The notes: a model not told the origin generated them from the letters alone. 41,531 nucleotides of DNA from Woeseiaceae bacterium (GCA_021773155.1 JAJFKQ010000260.1:1-41531); one strand, 5' to 3'. Positions 26,627-36,492 are shown, counted from the stretch's first letter. Made by a program: numbers and translations.

Positions 26627-27138
26627 GAGAAATCCTCACTCGCCGCCTTTTCCCTTAGCTTCAACCGGGCCCGGTGCAAGCGCGTTAATACCGCACCTTG
26701 TTTGAGCCCCATTAGCTCTGCGATCTCGTTCGTGCTGTAGCCCATCAGGACCTGCAGAACCAACGGTTCGCGATAATCATCTTCGAGCCCGTAAATCGCC
26801 TCTCTGAGATCGTTGAGCTCTTCGTTCGGTGCCTCAGCAAGCAGGGCTGACTGAGACGCCGTCAAATTGTCGATATCGACGGTCTCCAAACGACGGCGCT
26901 CAAAGTAGCGAGCGTTTTCCCGCCGTACGATCGTCAGCAGCCATTGTTTAGCCGCTGCATCGTCACGTAGTGCATCCAACGACTTCCAGGCCCTTAACAG
27001 CGCCTCCTGAACGACATCCTCTGCTATCGACTTGTCCCGACAAAGCCAAGCGGCGTAGCGGAACATATCCATGTGAAACACAGCTACGATCTGATCAAAC
27101 CTTTGTCGCCTGTCTTGCGTAGCGTCGCTATTGTTCAT
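26623..27138 (-). CDS. RpoE-type ECF sigma factor
   Basis: 171 residues with region 2 (FRYAAWLCRDKSIAEDVVQEALLRAWKSLDAL) and region 4 (PLVLQVLMGYSTNEIAELMGLKQGAVLTRLHRARLKLRE), separated by a short linker and lacking regions 1 and 3, the ECF plan. It directs RNA polymerase to a specific promoter set. It is translationally coupled to its DUF3379 anti-sigma and heads a three-gene unit ending in the HvfA-type precursor. A conserved ECF promoter could not be located with confidence upstream. Confidence 0.95.
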   Translation of the reverse strand: MNNSDATQDRRQRFDQIVAVFHMDMFRYAAWLCRDKSIAEDVVQEALLRAWKSLDALRDDAAAKQWLLTIVRRENARYFERRRLETVDIDNLTASQSALLAEAPNEELNDLREAIYGLEDDYREPLVLQVLMGYSTNEIAELMGLKQGAVLTRLHRARLKLREKAASEDFS

Positions 27139-28317
<1,179 letters not shown>

Positions 28318-28320
28318 CGA

Positions 28321-29175
28321 ATGACGGATGAATCGGCAGATAAATCCACGACGACTGTAGATCGCTATGGTGTTATGGGATACCCGGTATCTCACAGTCG
28401 CTCTCCGGTTATTCATCGACTATTTGCTTTGCAAACCGGGCAGAACATTCAATACGAACTTCTGCAGGTATCGCCGGAAAAACTTGAAACAGCCGTGCGT
28501 CAATTTCAGCGCAGCGGTGGCAAGGGTCTTAACATCACCGTTCCACACAAGTCTGAAGTTACGAAGCTTGTAGACCAGATGAGCGAGCGTGCGTCCACCG
28601 CTGGTGCCGTCAATACGTTGTCGTTCAGGGGCGGCGAGATTTACGGCGACAACACAGACGGTATCGGATTGCTGCGCGACCTTGCGGTGAATCTTGGTGT
28701 GACGCTTGAGGACTCGAACATTCTTATTCTCGGCGCTGGTGGCGCGACTCGCGGTATCGTTGGCCCGCTACTGGAAATGCAACCAGCGTCGCTCATAATT
28801 GCAAACCGCACGCTGGGAAAGGCGCAGGCGCTCGCTGAGCACTTCTCACAATCAGGTCCCGTGACCACATGTCGATTCAATGTAGTCCCGGTCTCCGAGC
28901 CGTATGACCTGATTATCAACGCCACGTCAGCAGGGCTCAAAGGTGAAGCACCGCCATACCCGACCGCCGCCATTTCAGATTCGACATTTTGTTATGACCT
29001 GTCTTATGGACTGAAGCCGACTCCGTTCAGCGTCTGGGCGCGTGAAGCCGGTGCCCGGCAATCTGTTATGGGCTGGGGCATGCTGGTTGAACAGGCAGCC
29101 GAGTCATTTAAGTTGTGGCGAGGCATTCGTCCTGAGACCGGGCCAGTGCTCAAGCAGATAAGCATTACGGCCTAG
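28321..29175 (+). CDS. aroE: Shikimate dehydrogenase
   Basis: 284 residues. NADPH-dependent reduction of 3-dehydroshikimate in aromatic amino acid synthesis. Shikimate site: YGVMGYPVSHSRSP, NITVPHKSE with the catalytic Lys, and NTDGIGLLRDL with its Asp. NADP domain: ILGAGGATRGIVGP and NRTLGKA. C-terminal YGLKPTPFSVWAREAGA and GWGMLVEQAAESF. GGAG in the hemB end acts as ribosome site, so hemB-aroE form an operon. About 12 residues longer at the N-terminus than E. coli AroE. Confidence 0.96.
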   Translation: MTDESADKSTTTVDRYGVMGYPVSHSRSPVIHRLFALQTGQNIQYELLQVSPEKLETAVRQFQRSGGKGLNITVPHKSEVTKLVDQMSERASTAGAVNTLSFRGGEIYGDNTDGIGLLRDLAVNLGVTLEDSNILILGAGGATRGIVGPLLEMQPASLIIANRTLGKAQALAEHFSQSGPVTTCRFNVVPVSEPYDLIINATSAGLKGEAPPYPTAAISDSTFCYDLSYGLKPTPFSVWAREAGARQSVMGWGMLVEQAAESFKLWRGIRPETGPVLKQISITA

Positions 29176-29184
29176 GCAACAGCG

Positions 29185-30531
29185 TTAGCGCATCGTTACA
29201 ACTTCTTCCGCGTTGGTCGGATGAATGGCAACGGTATCGTCGAAATCCTTCTTCGTAGCGCCCATACGCATTGCAACCGCGAATCCCTGCAACATCTCGT
29301 CGGCACCGGCACCGAAAACATGGCAACCGATAACACGTTCGTCGTCACCTGCTGTGATCAGCTTCATGACCGAGCGATGTTTGTCCTCACCCAGCGCATA
29401 GAACATCGGCGTAAAACCGGACGTGTAAACCTTAACGTCATCGCCGAACTCTGCAAGCGCCTCATCCTCGGTCATGCCAACCGTGCCAATCGTCGGGTGG
29501 CTGAAAATTACCGTGGGGATCAACTGGTAGTCCAGGTGGCGGCCGTCCATGCCGCCATACAAGCGGTCCGCAAGGCGTCGACCGGCGGCGATGGCAACAG
29601 GGGTCAACGCTGCTCTACCGGTCACATCGCCCAGTGCATAAATGTTGTCTACGTTAGTCGCCTGCAGGTTGTCCGTCGGCACGAAGCCACGCTCGTCCAT
29701 ATTGACGCCGGCTTTGTGGACGTCGAGCGTTGCGGTATTGGGTGATCTTCCTATCGCCCAGACCAGCGTATCGACCGGCCCGAATTCGCGACCATCTTCT
29801 GCCTTGAGCATCAGCCCGTCGTCCGTTTCACGGACCGACGCCGGAACCACGCCCGTATCGAGCCCGATACCGCTTTTCCGCATCGTATTCATGAGCTCAT
29901 TACTGAGCATCTTGTCAAACTCGCGTAGTACGCCGTCCTTACGCACGATGACTTTTGTTTCGCTGCCGAGCCCTGAAAAAATGCCCGCGAGCTCTACGGC
30001 GATGTAACCGCTGCCCGCGATCAAGACACGCCTGGGTTGCTCCTCCAGCTCAAAAAAACCATCAGAGGTAATACCCAGCTCTGCACCCGGAATGTCGGGC
30101 ACCATCGGTTGGCCGCCGGTAGCGATAACAATGCTTTCTGCCTCGTATTGGTCGTCACCCACCATAACCGTATTGGCATCAATAAAGCGCGCGAAGCCCG
30201 CGATGTATGTCACGCCGCGTTTATCCAGGTTGTTGCTGTATATGTTATTCAGTCGTGCGACATAAGCATCACGTCGCGTCTTCAGTGCAGCCCAGTCATG
30301 GCCTTTGACGCTGACGTCATAGCCGTAATCTGTAGCATGGCGCAACTCGTGCGCGTAGTGAGATGCGTACCACATGACTTTCTTTGGGACACAACCAACG
30401 TTGACGCAAGTGCCGCCTAACGATCCGTACTCGGCAACCGCCGCGTTGACTCCATACTCGGCCGCTCGCTGTGCGTGAGCAAGCCCACCGCTACCACCGC
30501 CGATCACCAGCAGATCAAATTTCTCCGACAC
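29185..30531 (-). CDS. gor: Glutathione-disulfide reductase
   Basis: 448 residues, full length. FAD/NADPH flavoenzyme that regenerates GSH. FAD site [17 protein letters not shown], redox disulfide [25 protein letters not shown] site [22 protein letters not shown] ribityl site [20 protein letters not shown], and C-terminal catalytic [14 protein letters not shown]. The GCVPKKVMW stretch distinguishes Gor from lipoamide and mercury reductases. GTG start with GGGAG 7 bases upstream. Convergent with aroE and divergent from prlC. Confidence 0.96.
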   Translation of the reverse strand: MSEKFDLLVIGGGSGGLAHAQRAAEYGVNAAVAEYGSLGGTCVNVGCVPKKVMWYASHYAHELRHATDYGYDVSVKGHDWAALKTRRDAYVARLNNIYSNNLDKRGVTYIAGFARFIDANTVMVGDDQYEAESIVIATGGQPMVPDIPGAELGITSDGFFELEEQPRRVLIAGSGYIAVELAGIFSGLGSETKVIVRKDGVLREFDKMLSNELMNTMRKSGIGLDTGVVPASVRETDDGLMLKAEDGREFGPVDTLVWAIGRSPNTATLDVHKAGVNMDERGFVPTDNLQATNVDNIYALGDVTGRAALTPVAIAAGRRLADRLYGGMDGRHLDYQLIPTVIFSHPTIGTVGMTEDEALAEFGDDVKVYTSGFTPMFYALGEDKHRSVMKLITAGDDERVIGCHVFGAGADEMLQGFAVAMRMGATKKDFDDTVAIHPTNAEEVVTMR

Positions 30532-30551
30532 CTTTTTCTCCCTGTTTTCCC

Positions 30552-30620
30552 GACGCAGACATAGGTCTGCGTCAGCAACGCTGTGCTAATATGCAGCGCT
30601 TGAAAAGGATATCAAGCGCT
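30552..30620. promoter_or_regulatory. Two inverted repeats in the gor-prlC divergent region
   Basis: First, a perfect 9-bp palindrome GACGCAGAC-ATAG-GTCTGCGTC at 30552-30573, which could be an operator. Second, AGCGCTTG (30595-30602) and CAAGCGCT (30613-30620) form an 8-bp stem whose 10-base loop contains AAGGA, the likely ribosome site of prlC, just ahead of its ATG at 30623. Roles are inferred from position only. Confidence 0.5.
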
Positions 30621-30622
30621 CT

Positions 30623-32644
30623 ATGTCCAACCCTCTGCTCGACACATCATCGTTACCCCGGTTTGGTGAAATCAACCCGGACCATGTGTTGCCTGCAATT
30701 CAGCAGCTCATAAGCAGTCATCGCGAGCAACTCAACACCTTACTCGCGCAAAACTCTGATCCGAATTTCAAGTCCCTGGTCGTGCCCATCGAACTGATGG
30801 AACACGAACTCGGTCGCGTCTGGTCACCGGTGACACACCTGCAAAGTGTACTCGGATCACGCGATTGGCGGGAGGCCTTCAAACAAGCCCTGCCCCTGCT
30901 CACCGAGCATGGCACCGAAATATCACAGAATGTTCGCCTGCAGCGCGCCTACGCTGGCGTTGGTGATTCACTCGCGGCCGACGCATGCGAATCACATCGT
31001 AGCGCCGTCGACCATGCACTACGTGATTTTCATCTTGCGGGCGTAGACCTGCCTGAAGCCGACAAGAATCGTTTCAAGGAAATCATGCAGGAACTTGCCG
31101 CGATTCAGGCGAGCTTCGAACACAATGTGCAGGACGCGATGGACGCCTGGTCGCTGCACATTGAAAGCGCCGATGATCTGGTCGGCATCCCGCAGCAAAC
31201 GCTGGACAGGGCGGCTGACGACGCGGCAGATAGGCAACTCGGCGGCTGGCTCTTGCTGCTCAATTATCCAACTTATGACGCGATCATGACGCATGCCCAT
31301 GATCGGCAGTTACGCGAAAAACTGTATCGCGCCTGGTCCACGCGCGGCTCCGATCAGGGTGACAATCCGGAGTGGGACAACAGCGACAATATCGAGAGGA
31401 TATTGGCGCTACGTCATGAGGCCGCAAATCTCGTCGGCTTTGATAATTATGCGGAGTACTCTCTGGCCACAAAGATGGCGAACTCCAACGACGAGGTGCT
31501 CGATTTTCTGCGGGAACTCGCCGCTCGCTCGCGTGATGCGGCCGAGCAGGAGCTTTCCGATCTGCAGGAATTTTCCGAGATGGAGCTTGCGCCCTGGGAC
31601 ATAACGTTCTGGTTGGAAAAATACAAACAGGCCAAGTTCTCCGTGTCCAACGAAGAATTGCGCCAGTACTTCCCGGCCAAGACAGTCATCAGTGGCCTGT
31701 TTGCTCTCGCCGCTAAACTCTATGACGTCAGCCTGGAGCAGGGGCATGATATCGCGGTCTGGCATCAGGACGCTCGTTATTTCTCTGTTAAGAATTCGGC
31801 AGGTGAGGTCATTGGTGGGTTTTACACAGACATTTATGCGCGCAATGGCAAACGCAGCGGCGCATGGATCGACGAATGCATTGGTCGGCAGCATCTGAAT
31901 GGCAAGACAGAGTTGCCCGTCGGTTACCTGGTTTGCAACTTTCCACCGCTGGATGACACGGGACTTTCTCTGCTAACACACGACGATGCCGTAACCTTGT
32001 TTCACGAGTTCGGCCACATGTTGCACCACTTGTTAACGCGCATCGATATACCGAGCGTTTCGGGCATCAACGGTGTGCCTTGGGATGCAGTCGAACTACC
32101 AAGTCAGTTCATGGAGAACTTTGCATGGAGTTACGAGGTTCTCAGTGAATGTTCCTCGCATGTCAAAACCGGCGAGCCCTTGCCGCGGGAAATGTTCGAC
32201 AAACTCGAGCAGACCCGTACCACCGGGGCCGGACTTGCGATGCTGCGCCAACTGGAACTGGGGATGTTTGATTTCCGCCTGCATGCGGAATACCAACCGG
32301 ACAACCCGATAACAGCGCTGCAGATGCTTGATGACGTTCGTAAGGAAGTTTCACTATTGAAGCATCCAGAGTACAACCGCCTGCCACACGCGTTCTCACA
32401 TATTTTCGCGGGCGGCTATGCCGCGGGATACTACAGCTATAAATGGGCCGAGGTGCTCGCCGCCGATGCGTTCTCTGCTTTCCAGGAAGTAGGTATTTTT
32501 GATCTCGAAACAGCGCAACGATTCCGCCATGAAATCCTCGAGGTTGGTGGTAGCCGCGACATCATGGACGCCTACATCGCATTTCGCGGTCGCAAACCAA
32601 CGATCGACGCACTGTTGCGCCAGGACGGCATTCAAGCGGAATGA
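30623..32644 (+). CDS. prlC: Oligopeptidase A (M3 metallopeptidase)
   Basis: 673 residues, close to the 680 of E. coli PrlC. Cytosolic zinc peptidase that degrades short peptides and signal peptides. The zinc motif HExxH is VTLFHEFGHMLHHLLTR, followed by the third-ligand region PSQFMENFAWSYEVL. The N-terminus (PRFGEINPDHVLPAIQQLI) and KWAEVLAADAFSAFQEVG are characteristic of the OpdA branch. The end overlaps xthA by 4 bp (ATGA). Confidence 0.96.
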   Translation: MSNPLLDTSSLPRFGEINPDHVLPAIQQLISSHREQLNTLLAQNSDPNFKSLVVPIELMEHELGRVWSPVTHLQSVLGSRDWREAFKQALPLLTEHGTEISQNVRLQRAYAGVGDSLAADACESHRSAVDHALRDFHLAGVDLPEADKNRFKEIMQELAAIQASFEHNVQDAMDAWSLHIESADDLVGIPQQTLDRAADDAADRQLGGWLLLLNYPTYDAIMTHAHDRQLREKLYRAWSTRGSDQGDNPEWDNSDNIERILALRHEAANLVGFDNYAEYSLATKMANSNDEVLDFLRELAARSRDAAEQELSDLQEFSEMELAPWDITFWLEKYKQAKFSVSNEELRQYFPAKTVISGLFALAAKLYDVSLEQGHDIAVWHQDARYFSVKNSAGEVIGGFYTDIYARNGKRSGAWIDECIGRQHLNGKTELPVGYLVCNFPPLDDTGLSLLTHDDAVTLFHEFGHMLHHLLTRIDIPSVSGINGVPWDAVELPSQFMENFAWSYEVLSECSSHVKTGEPLPREMFDKLEQTRTTGAGLAMLRQLELGMFDFRLHAEYQPDNPITALQMLDDVRKEVSLLKHPEYNRLPHAFSHIFAGGYAAGYYSYKWAEVLAADAFSAFQEVGIFDLETAQRFRHEILEVGGSRDIMDAYIAFRGRKPTIDALLRQDGIQAE

Positions 32645-33408
32645 AAATTGCCACCTGGAACGTGAACTCGATGAACGTGCGTCAACCGCATGTTATCGAG
32701 TGGCTGCAGACCCACGAGCCCGAGGTATTGGTCTTACAGGAAATAAAGCAGGTGACCGAGAAGTTTCCCGCCGACAAATTGCAGGCGATGGGCTATCACT
32801 CCATTGTCAGCGGTCAAAAAACTTACAATGGCGTTGCTGTAATCAGCAAGATACCGGCGACCGATCCGGTTACTGATTTTCCGGATCTCGATGACCCGCA
32901 ACGACGTATTCTCGCAAGCACTATCAACGGCGTACGCGTCGTCGATCTTTACGTTCCGAACGGCTCGGAAGTCGGCTCGGAAAAATACGAATACAAGCTC
33001 GGCTGGTTAGCATCGTTACGACAATTTCTCGAAGCGGAAATGAGAGTGCACGAAAAACTTGTCGTTCTCGGCGACTTCAACATCGCGCCGGCGGATGAGG
33101 ACGTACATGATCCCGAGGGATGGGGTGAAGCCATTCTTTGCAGTCCAAAAGAACGCAAAGCGCTGCGTGATCTGACTGATCTTGGCTTGACTGACGTATT
33201 TCGAAAGTTCGAGCATCCCGAGAAAACGTTTAGTTGGTGGGACTATCGTGCAGCGGGTTTTCGCCGCAACGCCGGCTTGAGAATCGATCTTATACTGACC
33301 AGCGATGCGATGACGAAGCGCTGTACTTCGTGTTATGTCGACAAGGAACCGAGAGCCTGGGAGCGACCATCCGATCATGCTCCGGTCGTCGCAGAATTCG
33401 ATGTGTGA
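32641..33408 (+). CDS. xthA: Exodeoxyribonuclease III
   Basis: 255 residues, endonuclease/exonuclease/phosphatase fold. It cleaves at abasic sites and removes 3' blocks in base excision repair, complementing tag. Motifs: KIATWNVNSMNVR at the start, LVLQEIKQV with the metal Glu, LYVPNGSEVGSEKYEYKLGWL, GDFNIAPADEDVHDP and the C-terminal catalytic SDHAPV. Translationally coupled to prlC. Confidence 0.96.
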   Translation: MKIATWNVNSMNVRQPHVIEWLQTHEPEVLVLQEIKQVTEKFPADKLQAMGYHSIVSGQKTYNGVAVISKIPATDPVTDFPDLDDPQRRILASTINGVRVVDLYVPNGSEVGSEKYEYKLGWLASLRQFLEAEMRVHEKLVVLGDFNIAPADEDVHDPEGWGEAILCSPKERKALRDLTDLGLTDVFRKFEHPEKTFSWWDYRAAGFRRNAGLRIDLILTSDAMTKRCTSCYVDKEPRAWERPSDHAPVVAEFDV

Positions 33409-33510
33409 TCTCCCTCTCTACACCATGCCTGCATGTAACATATTCCGCAGAATCGACCTGTGACGTGGGTATCTGCGGTGTATGATGAAAACAAAAAAGT
33501 GCAGAGAGTG

Positions 33511-34548
33511 ATGTCTCAGGATCGGCGCAATAATTACGACGTAACCAACACCGTACAGGTCAGTAGCTCTGCCTCCGTGCGCAATGCTGTGCAAGAGCTA
33601 TTTTCAGAAACATTTCCCGGCATGTCATACGACAAGTTGTGGCTCGCTTTTTACGATTTTGAACGATTATTCGCTGGTCGTTATCCGGATTACGCGGGCT
33701 GCGACACAACCTATCACGACATGCAGCACACGCTGGATATGACGCTGGCTGTCGCTCGCCTGATCGTTGGCTACGAGCGCAGTGCGGAGCCGCCCGATCG
33801 CCTTGGTGCGAATCGTGCGCAGATGGCCATTGTGACATCACTATTTCACGACTCCGGTTATATTCGCCACGAAGTGCGAGACAAGGAGTTTTCGAACGGC
33901 GCGGAATTCACGCTTTACCATGTTTCACGCAGCGCTGATTTCCTGCGTCGCTACCTGCCGAGCCTTGGTATGGCGCGCGACGTCGGCGTGAGCAGCATGA
34001 TTGTTCACTTCACCGGTTACGAACTCGATCTCGACGAGATAGAGCTCGACGATCCACGCGACATTATCTGTGGACATTTGATCGGTACAGCCGATCTGAT
34101 TGCGCAAATGGCTGATCGTTGTTATCTGGAGAAGTGCCACGACCAGCTTTACAAGGAGTTCGTCGTTGGTGGCGTTGCTATCGAGAATGCAAAACCGGGC
34201 GAATACATGGTGCGCTACAAATCCGGCAAGGACCTCCTCAGAAAAACACCCGCCTTCTATCAGCAGGTCACACGAGACCGCCTGAACTCCAAATTCAATC
34301 GTGCCTATCGCTACGCAGAAGTCCTGTACTCGGGACAGAACCCGTACATTGATGCCATCAGGCACAACATTACGCACCTCGTTCGAATTCTGGAGACAAA
34401 CGACTGGTCGTTATTGCGTCGCGAACCAGCTTATTTCCTTGGTATTGCGAACGCCGTCCAGGATATCGAACAACTGGTTGCGACACAGCTGGCCTCTTTA
34501 ACAGGTAAGGGCATCAAGAGTGATGGTCCGTTACTTATGCCCGGCTGA
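33511..34548 (+). CDS. HD-domain metal-dependent phosphohydrolase
   Basis: Start set at the ATG 33511 with a GAGAG-rich upstream region; the track's 33460 lies in a poorly conserved extension. 345 residues. The HD signature is split as YHDMQHTLDMTL and SLFHDSGYIRHE, with further His and Asp in LIGTADLIAQMADRC. This resembles proteins of the HD/PDEase superfamily acting on phosphomonoesters or phosphodiesters, but it lacks the HD-GYP signature, so a cyclic-di-GMP role is not claimed. Substrate unknown. Confidence 0.82.
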   Translation: MSQDRRNNYDVTNTVQVSSSASVRNAVQELFSETFPGMSYDKLWLAFYDFERLFAGRYPDYAGCDTTYHDMQHTLDMTLAVARLIVGYERSAEPPDRLGANRAQMAIVTSLFHDSGYIRHEVRDKEFSNGAEFTLYHVSRSADFLRRYLPSLGMARDVGVSSMIVHFTGYELDLDEIELDDPRDIICGHLIGTADLIAQMADRCYLEKCHDQLYKEFVVGGVAIENAKPGEYMVRYKSGKDLLRKTPAFYQQVTRDRLNSKFNRAYRYAEVLYSGQNPYIDAIRHNITHLVRILETNDWSLLRREPAYFLGIANAVQDIEQLVATQLASLTGKGIKSDGPLLMPG

Positions 34549-34559
34549 CCGCGCCCGCA

Positions 34560-35114
34560 TCAGTCACGCTCTTGCTCCTCACGCCATAATCTCAAGGCCT
34601 GATACTCAGATCTCGATAGTCGCCGGTTTGCGTAAAAAGCAGCCAGCACTGCCGCGACAGCAGCATAAAACACGTCCGCAACTGTCAGGCGCTCGTCGAA
34701 ATAAACTGGCCAGGTCATGCTGGTCACGGCCCGCAATACATCCAGTGTCCCAGTTCCAAATCCTTCCGCGGTCACCGACGCTGCAACAACAATATTTGCT
34801 ATCAACGAACCGGCAACGGCCATTACTGCGGCAATGAGCGGAAAGCGCCAATCGGCACCTCTTCCCGCTAATCGAGTGCTGTGCCCTAGCAAGAATCCAA
34901 GCACGACCGTGAACCACGGAAACACACGATTGCTGAGCTCGGAGAGCGTAATCCAGAAAATGCTGAAAACAATTATGACGATGAGCCCCGCAACAACGGC
35001 GTTACGTACCGACTGTGCGTTGACGAGTCGTTTGCCGTCAGCAGACGTTACTTCCGTCGGCTTGCCGCTACCGTGTTTCTTTCGTAGTCGTAGTGGGTTT
35101 TGTGCGTCACTCAT
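34560..35114 (-). CDS. Membrane protein of unknown function
   Basis: 184 residues. A basic soluble N-terminus (LRLRKKHGSGK) precedes about four hydrophobic segments (near 38-58, 64-80, 90-112 and 145-162) and a charged C-terminal tail (RRLSRSEYQALRLWREEQERD). No family was recognised. It is convergent with the HD-hydrolase gene and lies downstream of a methyltransferase gene on the same strand with a 41-bp gap. Confidence 0.7.
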   Translation of the reverse strand: MSDAQNPLRLRKKHGSGKPTEVTSADGKRLVNAQSVRNAVVAGLIVIIVFSIFWITLSELSNRVFPWFTVVLGFLLGHSTRLAGRGADWRFPLIAAVMAVAGSLIANIVVAASVTAEGFGTGTLDVLRAVTSMTWPVYFDERLTVADVFYAAVAAVLAAFYANRRLSRSEYQALRLWREEQERD

Positions 35115-35155
35115 TCGTGGAATCTTATCGTGAATGGCGATAAAAGGTCATTCCC

Positions 35156-35773
35156 TTAGACTGCTTGCCACCAGCTATACAGAAATTCCTGAGCGGCTCC
35201 CGTTGGCGTGCAGTGCTCCTCGAGCTCGTTCGCACGCATACGGAAGTCCGGTTCAAGCAACGCCTTCAGCATTTCGACGGAGTAGCGCTGAACCTCCAGA
35301 CTGCTGCAGCGCACAGGGCCCTCCTCGCCGAAGGTCGCCAGCAGGAAATGGCCTCGAGATTGAAGGGGTTTTCGCAGAACATCAAGATAACGATCCCGAT
35401 CAGCCGCGTCGGTTAAGAAGTGAAATACAGCACGATCGTGCCAAACGGCATAGGAGCGTGACGGCTCAAACTCTGTGACATCGGATTCAATCCACTTCGC
35501 TTGAGTGGCCGCGGTTCCGAGCCGAGTATGGGCTTGTGTAAATGCGCTGGACGCAATATCCAGAACACTTACGTCCTGATAACCAGCATCGAGTAACTTG
35601 TCTACAAGGGTCGATGCGCCACCACCCACATCCAGAACCGGAGCTTGTAGCGATACCTCAGTCAAGCGAATCAACTCCAGCGATTTCGCCGGAACTGGTT
35701 GGTACCAAGAGACGTCCGCCGAATCCTTGGTTGTGTAGACGTGTTCCCAGTGCGATTTTCGGGAAGTGTTCAT
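35156..35773 (-). CDS. Class I SAM-dependent methyltransferase
   Basis: 205 residues. SAM motif I is APVLDVGGGASTLVDKLL, followed by the acidic loop VLDIASSAF, the motif WIESDVTEF and the post-motif region WHDRAVFHFLTDAADRDRYL. The N-terminal HWEHVYTTKDSADVSWYQP is typical of small uncharacterised methyltransferases of the TPMT/TehB-like type. Target unknown. AGGAGCC lies just upstream of the ATG as ribosome site. Upstream is the cassette region with attC-like sites. Confidence 0.88.
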   Translation of the reverse strand: MNTSRKSHWEHVYTTKDSADVSWYQPVPAKSLELIRLTEVSLQAPVLDVGGGASTLVDKLLDAGYQDVSVLDIASSAFTQAHTRLGTAATQAKWIESDVTEFEPSRSYAVWHDRAVFHFLTDAADRDRYLDVLRKPLQSRGHFLLATFGEEGPVRCSSLEVQRYSVEMLKALLEPDFRMRANELEEHCTPTGAAQEFLYSWWQAV

Positions 35774-35878
35774 AGGGGCTCCTTTTACGAAGACGACGGA
35801 AGGTAAATAAAAAGGTTTGATCCGCTTTGCATTACCATTATCGCGACGCTATTTGCCCAGTGCGCGCTCGCTGAAGCC

Positions 35879-35979
35879 GTTTAACGTCTAAGCTAACTTG
35901 ATCTCAGCTTATGGCGCGGTTCTTGCGGATGGAAGAGGCATGACAGAAGCCAGAGTGCAAGTGCAGTGCAGTGTTAGGC
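35879..35979 (-). other. attC-like integron recombination site, higA side
   Basis: On the minus strand the 101-nt site opens with GCCTAAC (consensus RYYYAAC) and ends with GTTAAAC (GTTRRRY). Both core boxes are followed inward by exactly 10 unpaired bases and a complementary 5-bp L-box pair (ACTTG / CAAGT), with an inner CTC/GAG pairing and unpaired extra bases, as in attC hairpins. The higA stop TAA lies inside GCCTAAC, a common feature of gene cassettes. Confidence 0.6.
35882..35900. repeat. 19-bp direct repeat, copy 1
   Basis: TAACGTCTAAGCTAACTTG, identical to 36474-36492. It corresponds to the conserved half of the attC-like site and brackets the toxin-antitoxin pair. Confidence 0.9.
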
Positions 35980-36234
35980 TGCAGATTCGACTGAGACATC
36001 CCACCCCGGAAAAAGTAACACCGATGGGTGACAACGTAATGCCCTGGCAAGGGTCTTAGCTCTTTCGACACCAAGACTAACTCGGTCATTCTCAATCGCC
36101 GAAATAGTAGATTGGGGAATACCGCAGGACTCGGCCAACTCATTCTGACTCAATTCCTGGAGCTCCCTAAGGATGCGAACGGATTCGCCGATTGATACCT
36201 CGACATGACGTTTCGCGAGTTTAAAATCCTTCAT
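35974..36234 (-). CDS. XRE-family antitoxin, HigA-like
   Basis: 86 residues from the ATG at 36234, which has a strong AGGAGG 8 bases upstream; the track's GTG at 36237 is less likely. It has a helix-turn-helix of the XRE/HTH_3 type at about 20-70 (ILRELQELSQNELAESCGIPQSTISAIENDRVSLGVERAKTLARAL). As the second gene after a RelE/HigB-like toxin it should neutralise the toxin and repress the operon. Its stop codon is within the attC-like core box. Confidence 0.85.
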   Translation of the reverse strand: MKDFKLAKRHVEVSIGESVRILRELQELSQNELAESCGIPQSTISAIENDRVSLGVERAKTLARALRCHPSVLLFPGWDVSVESAA

Positions 36235-36236
36235 CA

Positions 36237-36425
36237 CTATTTCCTCCTATAGTCGTGCACTGTTAGCTCAACAACGAGCACGAATAGTTTCTCCTTCTCA
36301 ACGCGATAAATGACCCGGTACTGTCCACCAAGCCGGGAAGAACGGTGACCTTTCCATTCGCCCCTAAGTGGTTCGTCATTGAACCCCCGAATTAGGCGAA
36401 GCCCGTTGGGCCCGGAGATCTGCAC
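36237..36425 (-). pseudogene. RelE/HigB-like toxin, N-terminally truncated
   Basis: 62 residues from the only usable start, a GTG. The preserved part matches the family C-terminus: LRLIRGFNDEPLRGEWKGHRSSRLGGQYRVIYRVE and VHDYRRK, including the basic residues used for RNA cleavage. The open frame continues upstream through NPDVLKRYEKWKDIV, family-like sequence with no start codon, back to a TAG at 36480-36482. Family members are about 90 residues, so roughly 20-30 N-terminal residues are missing, cut at the attC-like core (36471-36477). Activity is doubtful, though a short product remains possible. Confidence 0.65.
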
Positions 36426-36470
36426 AATGTCCTTCCACTTCTCGTATCGCTTGAGAACATCCGGATTGTG

Positions 36471-36492
36471 GCCTAACGTCTAAGCTAACTTG
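36471..36492 (-). other. attC-like half-site, upstream cassette boundary
   Basis: GCCTAAC, 10 bases, ACTTG: the same core and L-box arrangement as the site at 35879, including the identical 19-bp repeat at 36474-36492. The partner half was not found cleanly downstream on the plus strand; CAAAT...GTAAGAT near 36550-36570 is a degenerate candidate. It marks the presumed cassette start; cassette 35885-36476 would be 592 bp. Confidence 0.5.
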
